DNA of 39,685 nucleotides from Oligoflexia bacterium (GTDB lineage Bacteria > Bdellovibrionota_G > JALEGL01): positions 1 through 39,685 of the forward strand of contig DAOLES010000009.1 of assembly GCA_035326705.1 (NCBI GenBank), written 5' to 3'. Made by a program: the position numbers and the translations under genes. Of this stretch, positions 17,523-25,841 are shown in pieces. Numbering within the stretch: position 1 is the stretch's first letter; every line of letters begins with the position of its first letter. The notes under the pieces were generated by a model that searched no databases, was not told where the DNA came from, and worked only from the letters and a program-made list of their open reading frames with translations.

Positions 17523-18120
17523 AGCAAAACATATTTCAATAGTTTTTAACAATGCGTATGTGATTAAACAAAAAAACTTTTGTTTAGAAAATATGCAATC
17601 TGTCTTGCTGCAAGGAAACAATGGTACTGGAAAAACTACTTTAATTAAAGCCCTTGCAGGAATAAAAAGTTTGGATGCAGGAGAAATTAATTATTTTTCC
17701 AAGGGTGTAGAGATCGATAAAAAAACTTTTCAGAAAAAATTAGGTTTATGTTTAGGAGTTCAATTTTTATGTCTTGATATGACCTTAGAAGAAAACTTTA
17801 AGTTGTATTATGAAAAATTTTATCAAGATGCATATGTACAAAGTTTGTTAGACAATTTTTTACTCAACCATAAACTGCAACAGCCTTTAAATACTTTATC
17901 AAAAGGTGAATTGCAAAAAGCGGCACTGTGTAGGGCTCTATTATTTGATCCGGAAGTTGTTTTTTTAGATGAACCATTTGATGGTTTAGATCAAACTGCG
18001 CAAAAACAATTAATTCAATGGATTGAAGGCAATAAACATAAAAAAAGTATGTTGTTGTGTACCCATATCAATGGATTGCCAGAGAGTTTTTTTGATCAAG
18101 TTTGGGATTTAAATCAATAG
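17512..18120 (+). CDS. ccmA: cytochrome c maturation ABC transporter ATPase CcmA
   Basis: 202 aa from ATG 17512; an upstream TTG at 17488 would extend the overlap and is less likely. ABC ATPase with Walker A GNNGTGKT (35-42), a variant signature LSKGELQKAAL (129-139; the first G of LSGGQ is K), Walker B VVFLDE (149-154), the D-loop FDGLD and switch His in CTHI. The short length and ccm context identify CcmA. With CcmB and CcmC it drives release of heme-loaded CcmE. It overlaps the upstream gene by 11 nt and abuts ccmB with no gap. Confidence 0.9.
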   Translation: MKVEAKHISIVFNNAYVIKQKNFCLENMQSVLLQGNNGTGKTTLIKALAGIKSLDAGEINYFSKGVEIDKKTFQKKLGLCLGVQFLCLDMTLEENFKLYYEKFYQDAYVQSLLDNFLLNHKLQQPLNTLSKGELQKAALCRALLFDPEVVFLDEPFDGLDQTAQKQLIQWIEGNKHKKSMLLCTHINGLPESFFDQVWDLNQ

Positions 18121-18753
18121 ATGTGGGCTTTGTTTAAAATATATGTGCAATGTGAATTGAGATATAAAGTTAATATACTCAGCCATAGTATTGTTGTTTT
18201 ATGCTCTTATTTTATATTGCAAATGGGTTTTGATCAGCTTGCTCAATCTAATCAAAGTTTACATGCCATGTTGTGGTTTATCATTCTTTATTTAATGGTT
18301 TTTGTGGGCTTGTCTATTAGCGATCGTTATAGAAAAAACGCATTTGAAAAAGGGTTGATCCTGTTTACATCTCACAGGCATCAAATTTTTATCGTAAAAA
18401 TTATCATTCATCTTTTACTCTTAATGGTTCCAATTGTGCTGCTTTTTTCTTTACTGGCTTTGCAAGGGATATGTTTTTCTACTCAAACATATTGGGTTTA
18501 TGTGATGGGGATTGTATTGTTAAGTGTTATGAGTCAAATTTTAACCGGTTTATTAGCTCAGCTTCCCAATAAGACAATGGCCCTCCCATTGCTATTTTTT
18601 CCGTGTAGTGCCCCGGTAAGTTTATTTTTATTTAGTGTTGTTATTAAATCAACATCAACCAGTATCAATCAAGAGTTGTTTACCTGCTTTGGAATGATTT
18701 TGATTGCACTTTCAATAGGTTATATGACATCAGAAATAAGTTTGGAGGAATGA
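18121..18753 (+). CDS. ccmB: heme exporter subunit CcmB
   Basis: 210 aa, close to the usual 220, with about six hydrophobic segments. The N-terminal amphipathic start and the FEKGLILFTSHRHQIFIVKI loop lie where CcmB has its conserved cytoplasmic region, and LLAQLPNKTMALPLLFFPCSAPVSLFLFSV matches the conserved fourth/fifth helix block. The sequence is divergent, so the call rests on topology and on its position between ccmA and ccmC. ATG directly follows the ccmA TAG; the end overlaps ccmC by 4 nt. Confidence 0.85.
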   Translation: MWALFKIYVQCELRYKVNILSHSIVVLCSYFILQMGFDQLAQSNQSLHAMLWFIILYLMVFVGLSISDRYRKNAFEKGLILFTSHRHQIFIVKIIIHLLLLMVPIVLLFSLLALQGICFSTQTYWVYVMGIVLLSVMSQILTGLLAQLPNKTMALPLLFFPCSAPVSLFLFSVVIKSTSTSINQELFTCFGMILIALSIGYMTSEISLEE

Positions 18754-19403
18754 TGAAGTTAAAAATTTTATCTGCTTTAATGTTAGTATTGAGTTTAGTG
18801 TATGTTTTAGTGTTTACACCAGAAGAACAGAGCCAAGGTTTTGTACAAAAAATATTTTACATTCACGTGTCCAGTGCCATAACCATGTATTTTGGGTTTT
18901 TTATTGCATTTGTAACATCTATCATGCACCTGTGGGATAAAAAAAGAGTATGGGATCACATGGCTTATGCTGGTGTTGAAGTTGGCTATATTTTTTGTTG
19001 CATTGTTTTATGTACGGGCCCTTTATGGGCCAAGCCTATTTGGGGTACATTTTGGACATGGGAACCCCGCTTAACAACAACTTTTCTTTTGTTTTTAATG
19101 TATACGGCTTATTTGGTTTTAAGGCAGTACTTAAAAGGTCAAAAACAGGAAACACGTATTGCAGCAGTTATTGCGATCATTGCTTTTTTAGATGTTCCCT
19201 TGATTCATTACTCAGTAAAATTATGGCGAGGCATACACCCAAGTGTTATCAGTGAAAAGAATGGTCTTCCTACTTCCATGCAACAAGCTTTGCTTTTGAT
19301 GATGTGCAGTTTAATTTTTGTTTTTTTAATGATGTGGTGGGAGCGGTTTAAGTTGTTTAAACTAGAAGCACAATTAAAGCAACAACAATTGGAGCAATCA
19401 TGA
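18750..19403 (+). CDS. ccmC: heme-handling protein CcmC
   Basis: 217 aa with six membrane helices. It has a WWD-type segment GPLWAKPIWGTFWTWEPRLTT (about 90-110), where CcmC usually has WGTWWTWD. Conserved histidines appear in YIHVSSA (H39) and LIHYSV (H153). It loads heme onto CcmE. A GGAGG ribosome binding site precedes tandem ATGs at 18750 and 18753. The start overlaps the ccmB stop, and its TGA overlaps the ATG of ccmD. Confidence 0.95.
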   Translation: MMKLKILSALMLVLSLVYVLVFTPEEQSQGFVQKIFYIHVSSAITMYFGFFIAFVTSIMHLWDKKRVWDHMAYAGVEVGYIFCCIVLCTGPLWAKPIWGTFWTWEPRLTTTFLLFLMYTAYLVLRQYLKGQKQETRIAAVIAIIAFLDVPLIHYSVKLWRGIHPSVISEKNGLPTSMQQALLLMMCSLIFVFLMMWWERFKLFKLEAQLKQQQLEQS

Positions 19404-19507
19404 CCTCAGATATCTATGCATACCTTGCCTATACTGTATTTACAGTTATTCTTTTGGGATACAGTATGTTTTTATGTAAGAAAAAAAAGAATTTATCTAA
19501 TAATTAA
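19400..19507 (+). CDS. ccmD: small heme-exporter subunit CcmD
   Basis: 35 aa, starting MTSDIYAYLAYTVFTVILLG and ending in a basic CKKKKNLSNN tail: one membrane helix then a positively charged cytoplasmic end. This is the size and topology of CcmD, which stabilises the CcmC-CcmE complex. ATG 19400 overlaps the ccmC stop as ATGA, the same coupling used in this operon. The small size leaves little for homology, so order (ccmA-B-C-D) is the main argument. Confidence 0.82.
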   Translation: MTSDIYAYLAYTVFTVILLGYSMFLCKKKKNLSNN

Positions 19508-19727
19508 AGGAGACGAGATTTTATATTGATGTCGACCTGGTTAGGTTGGCCGCTAAAAGCGGCATAAGTTATACTAGACCATCGCAAGGCTAAAGCCTTG
19601 CTCTTGACAAGTATAGCTTTAAATTGACCAAAAACAACGCTTTTTGGTTAAGAAGGGGGGGCTTTGCATAAGCAGCTGTTAGACCTTGTGTCTTACAGTT
19701 GCTAAAGGATCCCCCATCAACAAAAAA
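19508..19727. other. hairpin-rich intergenic DNA between convergent genes
   Basis: Four successive dyads fill the space after ccmD. (1) GCCGCT/AGCGGC (19549-19563). (2) A nested hairpin with outer arms AAGTTATACT/AGTATAGCTT (19566-19575 and 19610-19619, one G-U) and inner arms GCAAGGCT/AGCCTTGC (19584-19601). (3) ACCAAAAA/TTTTTGGT (19627-19648). (4) A long imperfect hairpin with GGGGG/CCCCC ends (19655-19715) and AGCAGCTGT/ACAGTTGCT inside. None has a T tract on either strand, so they are not standard intrinsic terminators. No ORF is evident. Confidence 0.6.
19549..19619. repeat. tandem palindromes (REP-like)
   Basis: These are the dyads at 19549-19563 and 19566-19619 described for this intergenic region. 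The apex of the second contains GGCTAAAGCC, which also occurs as the centre of the palindrome at 10131-10142 in another convergent intergenic gap. A shared core in two gaps suggests a dispersed element, but two copies are weak evidence. Confidence 0.4.
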
Positions 19728-20651
19728 TTAGAACGCTGCGTAAGATAATGAGAAAGAAGTTTTTGTACCTTGGTAGCTATCAAGGCTATTAAGACCTTGA
19801 TCAACTAGACGATAATGAACATTAGCTCTTAACTTTGATTTTATCTTATAACTCAAACTCGCTTTGGCTAAGACAATACTTTTATCACGTTGTTGGCTGT
19901 CTAAAATTTGTCTGGATTGAATGTGTTGGCAATCAAGGTTTAAGTCTAAGCGTTTGTTTAACTTTACCCTTGTATTCAAAGCAATACTTTTGTTGATTTG
20001 AGCCCCTTCAAATGGTGATAGTACATTGATGCTATCAGGGCCATAACTATAATTGATAGAAGACTTAAATTCATCTGAATCATAGCTTATTCCAATGTTA
20101 GCAGCGGGTGTAATAAACGATCTGCCACTGAGGCTATCGTTGCAATGCGCGGCACCGGCTAAAATATTAAACTTAAGATGATTTCCCAAATCCTGGGTTA
20201 ATTCTTGGGCAATGGTGAAAGAACTGATGTGTTGTTGATCATTGCGTGTGTCTCGGAAGTTAAAAGAATTAAAGGCTTGCCTTTTTTTATAATTGATAAA
20301 ATGTGAAGAAAGTTTAGTGCCTGTAAAACTTTGGTTAACAAACTCAAAAGCCAAAGAGCTTTCATGACTGCCAAGGTCTTGTTGGTTATGATAAAGCTTG
20401 TTTAAAAAGCGGTCTTTTCTAACAATCAATTGGTTTCTGGCGCTTAACTGAAAATACTTATGATTTTGCACTCTAATGCCCATGTGATCTGCTTGAATTT
20501 GGATATGTTTTTTTTGCAAAGTGGCATTTTTATTGGCAGCCTTCATTTTTTGGTAAACAGCATTGCTTTGTGCAAGTGCAATACCGCTTAAACAAATGCA
20601 AAAGCATTTAAAGCGTAAAATAAGGCAGGATTTTAGAAACAGTTTACTCAC
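19728..20651 (-). CDS. putative outer-membrane beta-barrel protein
   Basis: About 307 aa from GTG 20651; the frame stays open to TTG 20681. The N-terminus is basic then hydrophobic and ends CLSGIALAQS, a likely Sec signal. The mature part has many alternating polar/hydrophobic strands (for example HLKFNILAGAAH, AANIGISYDSDEFKSSINYSYGP, RLDLNLDCQHIQSR, SKLRANVHYRLVD). It ends SFSLSYAAF, with the terminal aromatic typical of BAM-inserted barrels. I recognise no named family and cannot say what it transports or binds. A TATAAT element lies just upstream at 20685-20690 on the minus strand. Confidence 0.65.
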   Translation of the reverse strand: MSKLFLKSCLILRFKCFCICLSGIALAQSNAVYQKMKAANKNATLQKKHIQIQADHMGIRVQNHKYFQLSARNQLIVRKDRFLNKLYHNQQDLGSHESSLAFEFVNQSFTGTKLSSHFINYKKRQAFNSFNFRDTRNDQQHISSFTIAQELTQDLGNHLKFNILAGAAHCNDSLSGRSFITPAANIGISYDSDEFKSSINYSYGPDSINVLSPFEGAQINKSIALNTRVKLNKRLDLNLDCQHIQSRQILDSQQRDKSIVLAKASLSYKIKSKLRANVHYRLVDQGLNSLDSYQGTKTSFSLSYAAF

Positions 20652-20684
20652 TACATGATATATTAGCAATATCAATGCCAAAAT

Positions 20685-20713
20685 ATTATATGTAAGTTGT
20701 TGAATTTATTGAA
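20685..20713 (-). promoter_or_regulatory. putative promoter of the beta-barrel gene
   Basis: On the minus strand TATAAT (20690-20685) lies 17 bp downstream of TTCAAT. Transcription would start near 20678. This favours GTG 20651 over TTG 20681 as the start codon. Confidence 0.35.
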
Positions 20714-20915
20714 TTAAAATATCATTAAAGTGAGCAAGATTACACCTATTGCAGTAAAAAACACTGTATATGCCTAAAAACAGCACTAAGTGATGATAAT
20801 AACTTCTGTTTACAAAAAAGTGTTAACTATTGTTGCGATACGCAAGTTTTGCATGGAAAAACAAGGTATACGGTAGTGGCCAGAGCAGTTTTAAAGTGAT
20901 CAATGAACTTTTGTT
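20714..20915. other. intergenic region, no gene seen
   Basis: AT-rich space between the FHA gene and the beta-barrel gene. The only clear dyad is TTGCG-ATA-CGCAA at 20833-20845. No ribosome-bound ORF or terminator with a T tract is seen. Confidence 0.3.
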
Positions 20916-21224
20916 TTAAATAAGGGTTTCAATTTTTAGTACTGAGAAACCAATTTGAAACTCCATACCCTGTTCAAGACATAATTTTTCAATGCTATGA
21001 CCTTTATGCAGGGTTCCATTGTGACTTTTGTTGTCATATAAATAATAGGCGTCATGGATTAATTTTATGGAAGCGTGGTATCTAGATACCCTATCATCTG
21101 CTAACACAATATCATTATCCAGTTCGCGGCCAATGGCACAAGGAAATTGATTGACCTCTAATAACTTTCCATGCAAAGGGCCTGAAATAAAACGGATGTG
21201 TAAACTAGATTTTTGGGTCTGCAC
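20916..21224 (-). CDS. single FHA-domain protein
   Basis: 102 aa, essentially one forkhead-associated domain that reads phosphothreonine. Signature residues are GRELDNDIVLADDRVSRYHASI (G-R, then S-R-x-H) and the D-NKSHNGT turn. No signal peptide or membrane segment is seen, so it is cytoplasmic. It follows the LpoA-like lipoprotein gene by 30 bp, probably in one transcript. A partner Ser/Thr kinase is not in the window. Confidence 0.9.
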   Translation of the reverse strand: MQTQKSSLHIRFISGPLHGKLLEVNQFPCAIGRELDNDIVLADDRVSRYHASIKLIHDAYYLYDNKSHNGTLHKGHSIEKLCLEQGMEFQIGFSVLKIETLI

Positions 21225-21254
21225 AAACAGATCTTATCATAAACCCTTAGCGAT

Positions 21255-23252
21255 TTAATACAACTCTTTAAATTTATCGCCGTCAATTAACAAAGGGGTT
21301 AATTTTCTTCGGGTTTCGCCGTTGTTGTTGATATAAATTTCACCGGTGACGCCAGCAAAGTTTTTTATTTGGCGTAAGCTTCTATTTAAGTCTGCACTTG
21401 AGCGTGGTGGGTTGTTGAAAATAGTGGATAGAGCAATGGAAGCAGTATCGTAGGCTTGCGCGGATAAAATACCGGGTTCACTCTTAAATTTGTTGTAAAA
21501 ATTTTGCACAAAAGACTGTACATGTGGGGCACGTTTATTTTTATAAAATGCGCTAAGTATAATGCTGCCTTGAGCTGCATTTTTAATGTTGTGATCAATA
21601 AAATCATCTGTATCCCAAAGATTGGTTCCCAATAGCGTTACTCCAGAAACATTATAATAACGTAAGGTTGGGAAAATTCTCTTGGCTCTTTGCGCACCGT
21701 CGGGAATAAAGATGGCTTCAAAGTTGATGATAGGGGGTAAATTGTCTTTTGCATAACAACGTTTGGTTGAAGGTTTAAGTAACCATCTTTTAGTTCTCTC
21801 TTGAGCAACGTAATCAGGGCAAATTTCTGATTTTCTATCTTCATGCGGTAAGATTCCCACCAACTTACGAACTGCAGTGGTTAAGTCTGATTGATCAGTT
21901 TGATAGGATTCGTGTTTGACCAAATCAATATTGTAGTCTTTAAATGCGGCCTTTGATAATTGAAGGAACTCTTGACCATAACTGTTATCTGGGTAAAGAA
22001 CAGCGACACGTTTAATTTGCAAAACATGTTTAGCCAAATATGCAAGACCTAAAGCTTGTTCTGATTTGGTTAAACTGTTTCTGAGTAACCAAGCGTTATT
22101 TAAATTGATGCTCTCTGAAGAGCTCAATGAGAAAACGGGCACTCTATAGTCATCAAGTAAAGGTTCAATTGCTTGAGTTGTGTTTTCATAACAAGGACCA
22201 ATAACCAGTGTAGGTCTTACTTCATTTTGCATCAACTTTTCAAAAGCAATAACACTTTGCTGCTCTTCACCTTTGGTATCTTGAATTAATAATTTTATTT
22301 TTGGTGCATTGGGATAACGCGCTTGAAAAATATCTTGCGCTAAAATGACACCTTTACTGATTTGTTGGCCAATATGAGCTTTGGGTCCAGTTAAGGGAAC
22401 CATTAAACCAATATGAATGGTTTCATCTGAGTGGCGGGCGGTACTATCTTCTCCCATGCTTTTTAAATAACTGTAAGCTTTTGGGATATAGCTATGATTA
22501 GGGTATTGAGCAATGAAATCAAAAAAAGCACGTTTACTTTTTTGTTCATTGTTTTCTTGATCTAAATAAATTTTTGCTTTTTGAAACGCCAAATAACCTT
22601 TTGGAAAGTTTTGATTGTCAGGATAAACAACAGTATTCAGCTCTGCAATAGTGTTAATTTGGCTAATACTATCAACGATTTTTTTTTGTATATTAATTCT
22701 ATAACTGGGACTGCTATTGACATCATAAAAATTTAAAATATGCCAAGATGCAAGGCTTGCAAAGTCCTTATTTTTATTGGCCAAGGCTTCAACATTGTTA
22801 TTTAAAAACGAACGCCGAGATAAAGCAACTTGACTCAAAGGGATTTTTGAAAAATAATTCAATGCTAGCAATTCATCATTATTTTTAAGAGCATATTCAC
22901 CGGTTTTGTAAAGAGCCTTATATTTTAAGTCACTATCAGGGTGGTTTTGAAGTAAAGCTTGTAAATGAACATAAGCGCTATCATATTGTTTCAGTAACTC
23001 AGCGATTTGCGCTCTTCTCCATAAGGCATTATCCGCGTAGTCACTGTATTTAAATTCATTGATTAGATTTTTAAATTTTTCATCAGCAGCAGCATAATTT
23101 TTATACTGATAAAGTTTTTCTGCTTCGGCGTAATGCAGCCTGGCGGCTTCATTGGCAGGCATTTTTACGCCATTGTAGACCACCATTTTACTTGTTGCAC
23201 ATGATGAAAGAATCAAGATTAGTGTGAGGTAAAGAATGTTTTTTTTCATCAT
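21255..23252 (-). CDS. TPR plus periplasmic-binding-fold lipoprotein (LpoA/LppC-like)
   Basis: 665 aa. A lipoprotein signal ends at C18 (LILSSC). A tetratricopeptide-like helical region (about 38-270, with DKFKNLINEFKYSDYADNALWRRAQIAE and similar units) precedes a type I periplasmic-binding domain. That domain starts at about 280 with IHIGLMVPLTGPKAHIGQQISKGV and runs to the C-terminus, with VAVLYPDNSYGQEF and GILSAQAYDTASIAL. TPR followed by this fold is the architecture of LpoA, the outer-membrane lipoprotein that activates penicillin-binding protein 1A, and of related LppC proteins. The ligand pocket may not bind a solute. An AGGAGA ribosome binding site precedes the tandem ATGs at 23252/23249. 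Role in peptidoglycan synthesis is inferred from architecture. Confidence 0.82.
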   Translation of the reverse strand: MMKKNILYLTLILILSSCATSKMVVYNGVKMPANEAARLHYAEAEKLYQYKNYAAADEKFKNLINEFKYSDYADNALWRRAQIAELLKQYDSAYVHLQALLQNHPDSDLKYKALYKTGEYALKNNDELLALNYFSKIPLSQVALSRRSFLNNNVEALANKNKDFASLASWHILNFYDVNSSPSYRINIQKKIVDSISQINTIAELNTVVYPDNQNFPKGYLAFQKAKIYLDQENNEQKSKRAFFDFIAQYPNHSYIPKAYSYLKSMGEDSTARHSDETIHIGLMVPLTGPKAHIGQQISKGVILAQDIFQARYPNAPKIKLLIQDTKGEEQQSVIAFEKLMQNEVRPTLVIGPCYENTTQAIEPLLDDYRVPVFSLSSSESINLNNAWLLRNSLTKSEQALGLAYLAKHVLQIKRVAVLYPDNSYGQEFLQLSKAAFKDYNIDLVKHESYQTDQSDLTTAVRKLVGILPHEDRKSEICPDYVAQERTKRWLLKPSTKRCYAKDNLPPIINFEAIFIPDGAQRAKRIFPTLRYYNVSGVTLLGTNLWDTDDFIDHNIKNAAQGSIILSAFYKNKRAPHVQSFVQNFYNKFKSEPGILSAQAYDTASIALSTIFNNPPRSSADLNRSLRQIKNFAGVTGEIYINNNGETRRKLTPLLIDGDKFKELY

Positions 23253-23290
23253 GTGGGGTCTCCTAATTAATTAAGATTAATAAAAAAGCA

Positions 23291-25096
23291 TCATTGATAT
23301 AAGGTGCTGGATATCGTGTGAGACACTTCCGTCAACTCAACAATGCATCTTTTAATGTTATCTATATCATTGCCTTTAAGTTCTTCATGGGCTTTTTGTA
23401 CAATATTTTGAAAATTTTCTTGCTGCTCAGAGGTCAATTGAGAAAAAAGTTTTTTAACTGAACGTTCAATCGAATACAATAAACTTTGTAGCTTGTTTTT
23501 TTCATGAACAAGCTGTTTCAGTTCGTTGTCCCGTTGAGCCATATTATGTGATTTTTCTATAATTTTATTAATTTCTACTTCTGTCAAACCACTGGTGGGT
23601 TTGATTTCCATTTTTTGCATCTCACCCGTGCCTAAGTCTTTGGCTGATACACTCAGTAAGCCATTAGTATCAATATTAAAAGTAATTTCAATTTGAGGAA
23701 CTCCTCTTGGGGCAGGAGGGATACCACTTAACCGAAGATGGGCAAGAGATAAGTTGTCTTTAGCAAATTCACGCTCACCTTGTAAAATATGAACATCAAC
23801 AAATTCTTGATTATCCTGAGTTGTAGAAAAAATTTCAGAGGCTTGGGTAGGTATGGTTGAATTGCGTTCAATAAGCGCCGTAAAAAGGCCACCTTCTGTT
23901 TGAATACCTAAAGATAATGGAGTTACATCCAGCAGTACCACCTCATCAAACATGCCTTTAATGATAGCTCCTTGTGTTGCAGCTCCTACGGAAACGGCTT
24001 CATCTGGATTGATTTTTCGATAAGGGTCTTTGTTAAACATGTTTTGTACTTTTTCAATGACTTTAGGCATGCGAGTCATTCCACCAACCAAAATGACATC
24101 ATCAATATCCTTGACCGAAAGTTTAGCATCTTTTAAGGCGTCAAAAACAGGACCTTCAAGTTTTTTAATTAAATCTTTAACCATGTCTTCAAACTCAGCT
24201 CTAGTAAGATCAAGCTGAATATGCTGAGCGTCACCATCTTTTGAAGTGATGAAAGGTAAGTTGATATTGCTTTGTGTTTCCGAAGAAAGTTCATGTTTGG
24301 CATTTTCTGCAGCTTCTTTAATTCTTTGCATGGCAGAAAGGTCAGAGCTTAAATCTATGCCCGTTTTTTGTTTAAATTGCTTTAAAATCCAAGCAACAAT
24401 TTTATGATCAAAGTCTTCACCACCAAGAAAATTATCTCCACTGGTTGATTTGACCTGAAAAACAGAATTGTTAATTTCTAAAACACTGACATCGTAGGTT
24501 CCACCCCCTAAGTCAAAAACAACAAAATTACCAGAGACTTTTTTATCCAAGCCATAGGCTAAGGCAGCAGCGGTAGGTTCGTTGATAATACGTAGAACAT
24601 TAAGGCCTGCAATTTTAGCAGCATTTTTTGTGGCTAAGCGTTGGAAATCATCAAAGTGAGCGGGTACAGTAATAACAGCTTCATTGATATCCTCGTCAAA
24701 GTAACTTTTGGCAATATCACGCATTTTTTCTAAAACTTTGGCAGAAATTTCTTGTGGACTGATCAACTCACCATCCAATTCTAAACGGGCATCACCATTC
24801 TTGGATTGAGATATGGTGTAGCCAACGGTTTTTTGAGTTGTTGTTACTGCCTCACTATTAAATTTTTTACCCAATAAGCGTTTAACGGCATAAAATGTTT
24901 TTTTAGGGTTGCTGACAATTTGTCTTTTTGCTGGATGACCTACATCATAATTTTCAATGGTTTTAAAAGAGACCACAGAAGGTGTAGTTCTAGAGCCTTC
25001 TTCATTGACAATAACTTTACATTCACCAGATTCAAAAACACTTACACAAGAGTTTACAGTTCCCAAGTCTATGCCCAATACTTTTTTATTACTCAT
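23291..25096 (-). CDS. DnaK-family Hsp70 chaperone, divergent
   Basis: 601 aa from ATG 25096; TTG 25111 is a weaker alternative. The ATPase domain is intact: KVLGIDLGTVNSCVSV (phosphate-1), FDLGGGTYDVSVLEI (phosphate-2) and VILVGGMTRMPKV (adenosine). The substrate-binding domain follows (LLDVTPLSLGIQTEGG ... GIPPAPRGVPQIEITFNIDTNG). The helical lid after about 500 is short, and the chain ends ISSTLYQ, without the acidic tail of housekeeping DnaK (about 638 aa). It lies directly downstream of grpE with 45 bp between; dnaJ is not next to them. It could be the only DnaK or a specialised paralogue. Confidence 0.9.
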   Translation of the reverse strand: MSNKKVLGIDLGTVNSCVSVFESGECKVIVNEEGSRTTPSVVSFKTIENYDVGHPAKRQIVSNPKKTFYAVKRLLGKKFNSEAVTTTQKTVGYTISQSKNGDARLELDGELISPQEISAKVLEKMRDIAKSYFDEDINEAVITVPAHFDDFQRLATKNAAKIAGLNVLRIINEPTAAALAYGLDKKVSGNFVVFDLGGGTYDVSVLEINNSVFQVKSTSGDNFLGGEDFDHKIVAWILKQFKQKTGIDLSSDLSAMQRIKEAAENAKHELSSETQSNINLPFITSKDGDAQHIQLDLTRAEFEDMVKDLIKKLEGPVFDALKDAKLSVKDIDDVILVGGMTRMPKVIEKVQNMFNKDPYRKINPDEAVSVGAATQGAIIKGMFDEVVLLDVTPLSLGIQTEGGLFTALIERNSTIPTQASEIFSTTQDNQEFVDVHILQGEREFAKDNLSLAHLRLSGIPPAPRGVPQIEITFNIDTNGLLSVSAKDLGTGEMQKMEIKPTSGLTEVEINKIIEKSHNMAQRDNELKQLVHEKNKLQSLLYSIERSVKKLFSQLTSEQQENFQNIVQKAHEELKGNDIDNIKRCIVELTEVSHTISSTLYQ

Positions 25097-25141
25097 TGTG
25101 GGGGTATCCAATAAAATTAGGGTGTGTTACTGTCATCAAGT

Positions 25142-25729
25142 CTAATCGTCCTCTTGAGTAGGGTCTGAACTTTCTTTTGTAGAAGGGTCACTTTGTGTTG
25201 CAGGTCCTTTAGAAACAGAAACCAGAGCTGGCCGCAAGAGTTTATCATGTAAAAAATAGGCTTTTTGCATTTCTTCAATGATATGATTGCTATCAACATC
25301 ATCAGATTCAACATGGCTGATGGCTTCATGCTGATTGGGGTCAAACTCCTTGCCTTTTGCACTTTTTGAGCTGACACCATGTTTTTCTAAATTATTAATC
25401 AACTGATTAAAAATCATTTGAATACCGGTTTGAATAGCTTCAATGTCTTTGGCTTGTTTGGCATGCTCTACAGCACGTTGAAAGTTATCGATAACTGGCA
25501 ATAAATCTATCATCAAACTTTCATGACCGTACTTGATAAGGTCTGATTTTTCTTTTTGTACCCGCTTACGAAAATTTTCAAAATCAGCACTCAATCTAAC
25601 ATAACGATCATACCAATCCACAAAAGATTGGTCTTGTTCGTCGTCTTCAATGTTTTGTGTGTTTTCTTCAGCGTTTTTTAGCTCTTCAACGTCGTGTTCA
25701 ACAGTTTGTTCTTTTTTGTGTTTTCCCAT
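25142..25729 (-). CDS. grpE: nucleotide exchange factor GrpE
   Basis: 195 aa. An acidic disordered N-terminus is followed by the long dimer helix (WYDRYVRLSADFENFRKRVQKEK), the LLPVIDNFQRA block, and the beta-domain motifs KHGV, FDPNQHEAIS and KAYFLHDKLLRPALVSVSK. GrpE releases ADP from DnaK. The gene order grpE-dnaK on the same strand fits a functional pair. The C-terminal tail is rich in Ser/Asp/Glu. No sigma-32-type heat shock promoter could be recognised in the 112 bp shared with the divergent hydrolase gene. Confidence 0.95.
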   Translation of the reverse strand: MGKHKKEQTVEHDVEELKNAEENTQNIEDDEQDQSFVDWYDRYVRLSADFENFRKRVQKEKSDLIKYGHESLMIDLLPVIDNFQRAVEHAKQAKDIEAIQTGIQMIFNQLINNLEKHGVSSKSAKGKEFDPNQHEAISHVESDDVDSNHIIEEMQKAYFLHDKLLRPALVSVSKGPATQSDPSTKESSDPTQEDD

Positions 25730-25841
25730 GGTTTTTTACTCTACATTTATATGTCATAAAAAAATGATATTAAGCTTAGGAATATACCAAGACTTGATGT
25801 GTTTTGCTATATTCAACCCTATTTTAATGAGAAAACAAGTG

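Noticed and set aside
19549..19619. Insertion-sequence terminal repeats
   Set aside because: No transposase, no target duplication, and the palindromes are short and nested rather than at the ends of a gene-carrying unit.
19655..19715. Integron attC-like site, because GTTAGAC occurs in a long imperfect hairpin
   Set aside because: The core site pairs (RYYYAAC / GTTRRRY at the outer ends) are not in the right place, and no integrase or cassette array is seen.
25730..25841. Sigma-32 heat-shock promoter before grpE
   Set aside because: CTTGG is followed by no CCCCAT-like -10 at 13-15 bp. Only a weak TATCAT is seen, so no promoter is called.
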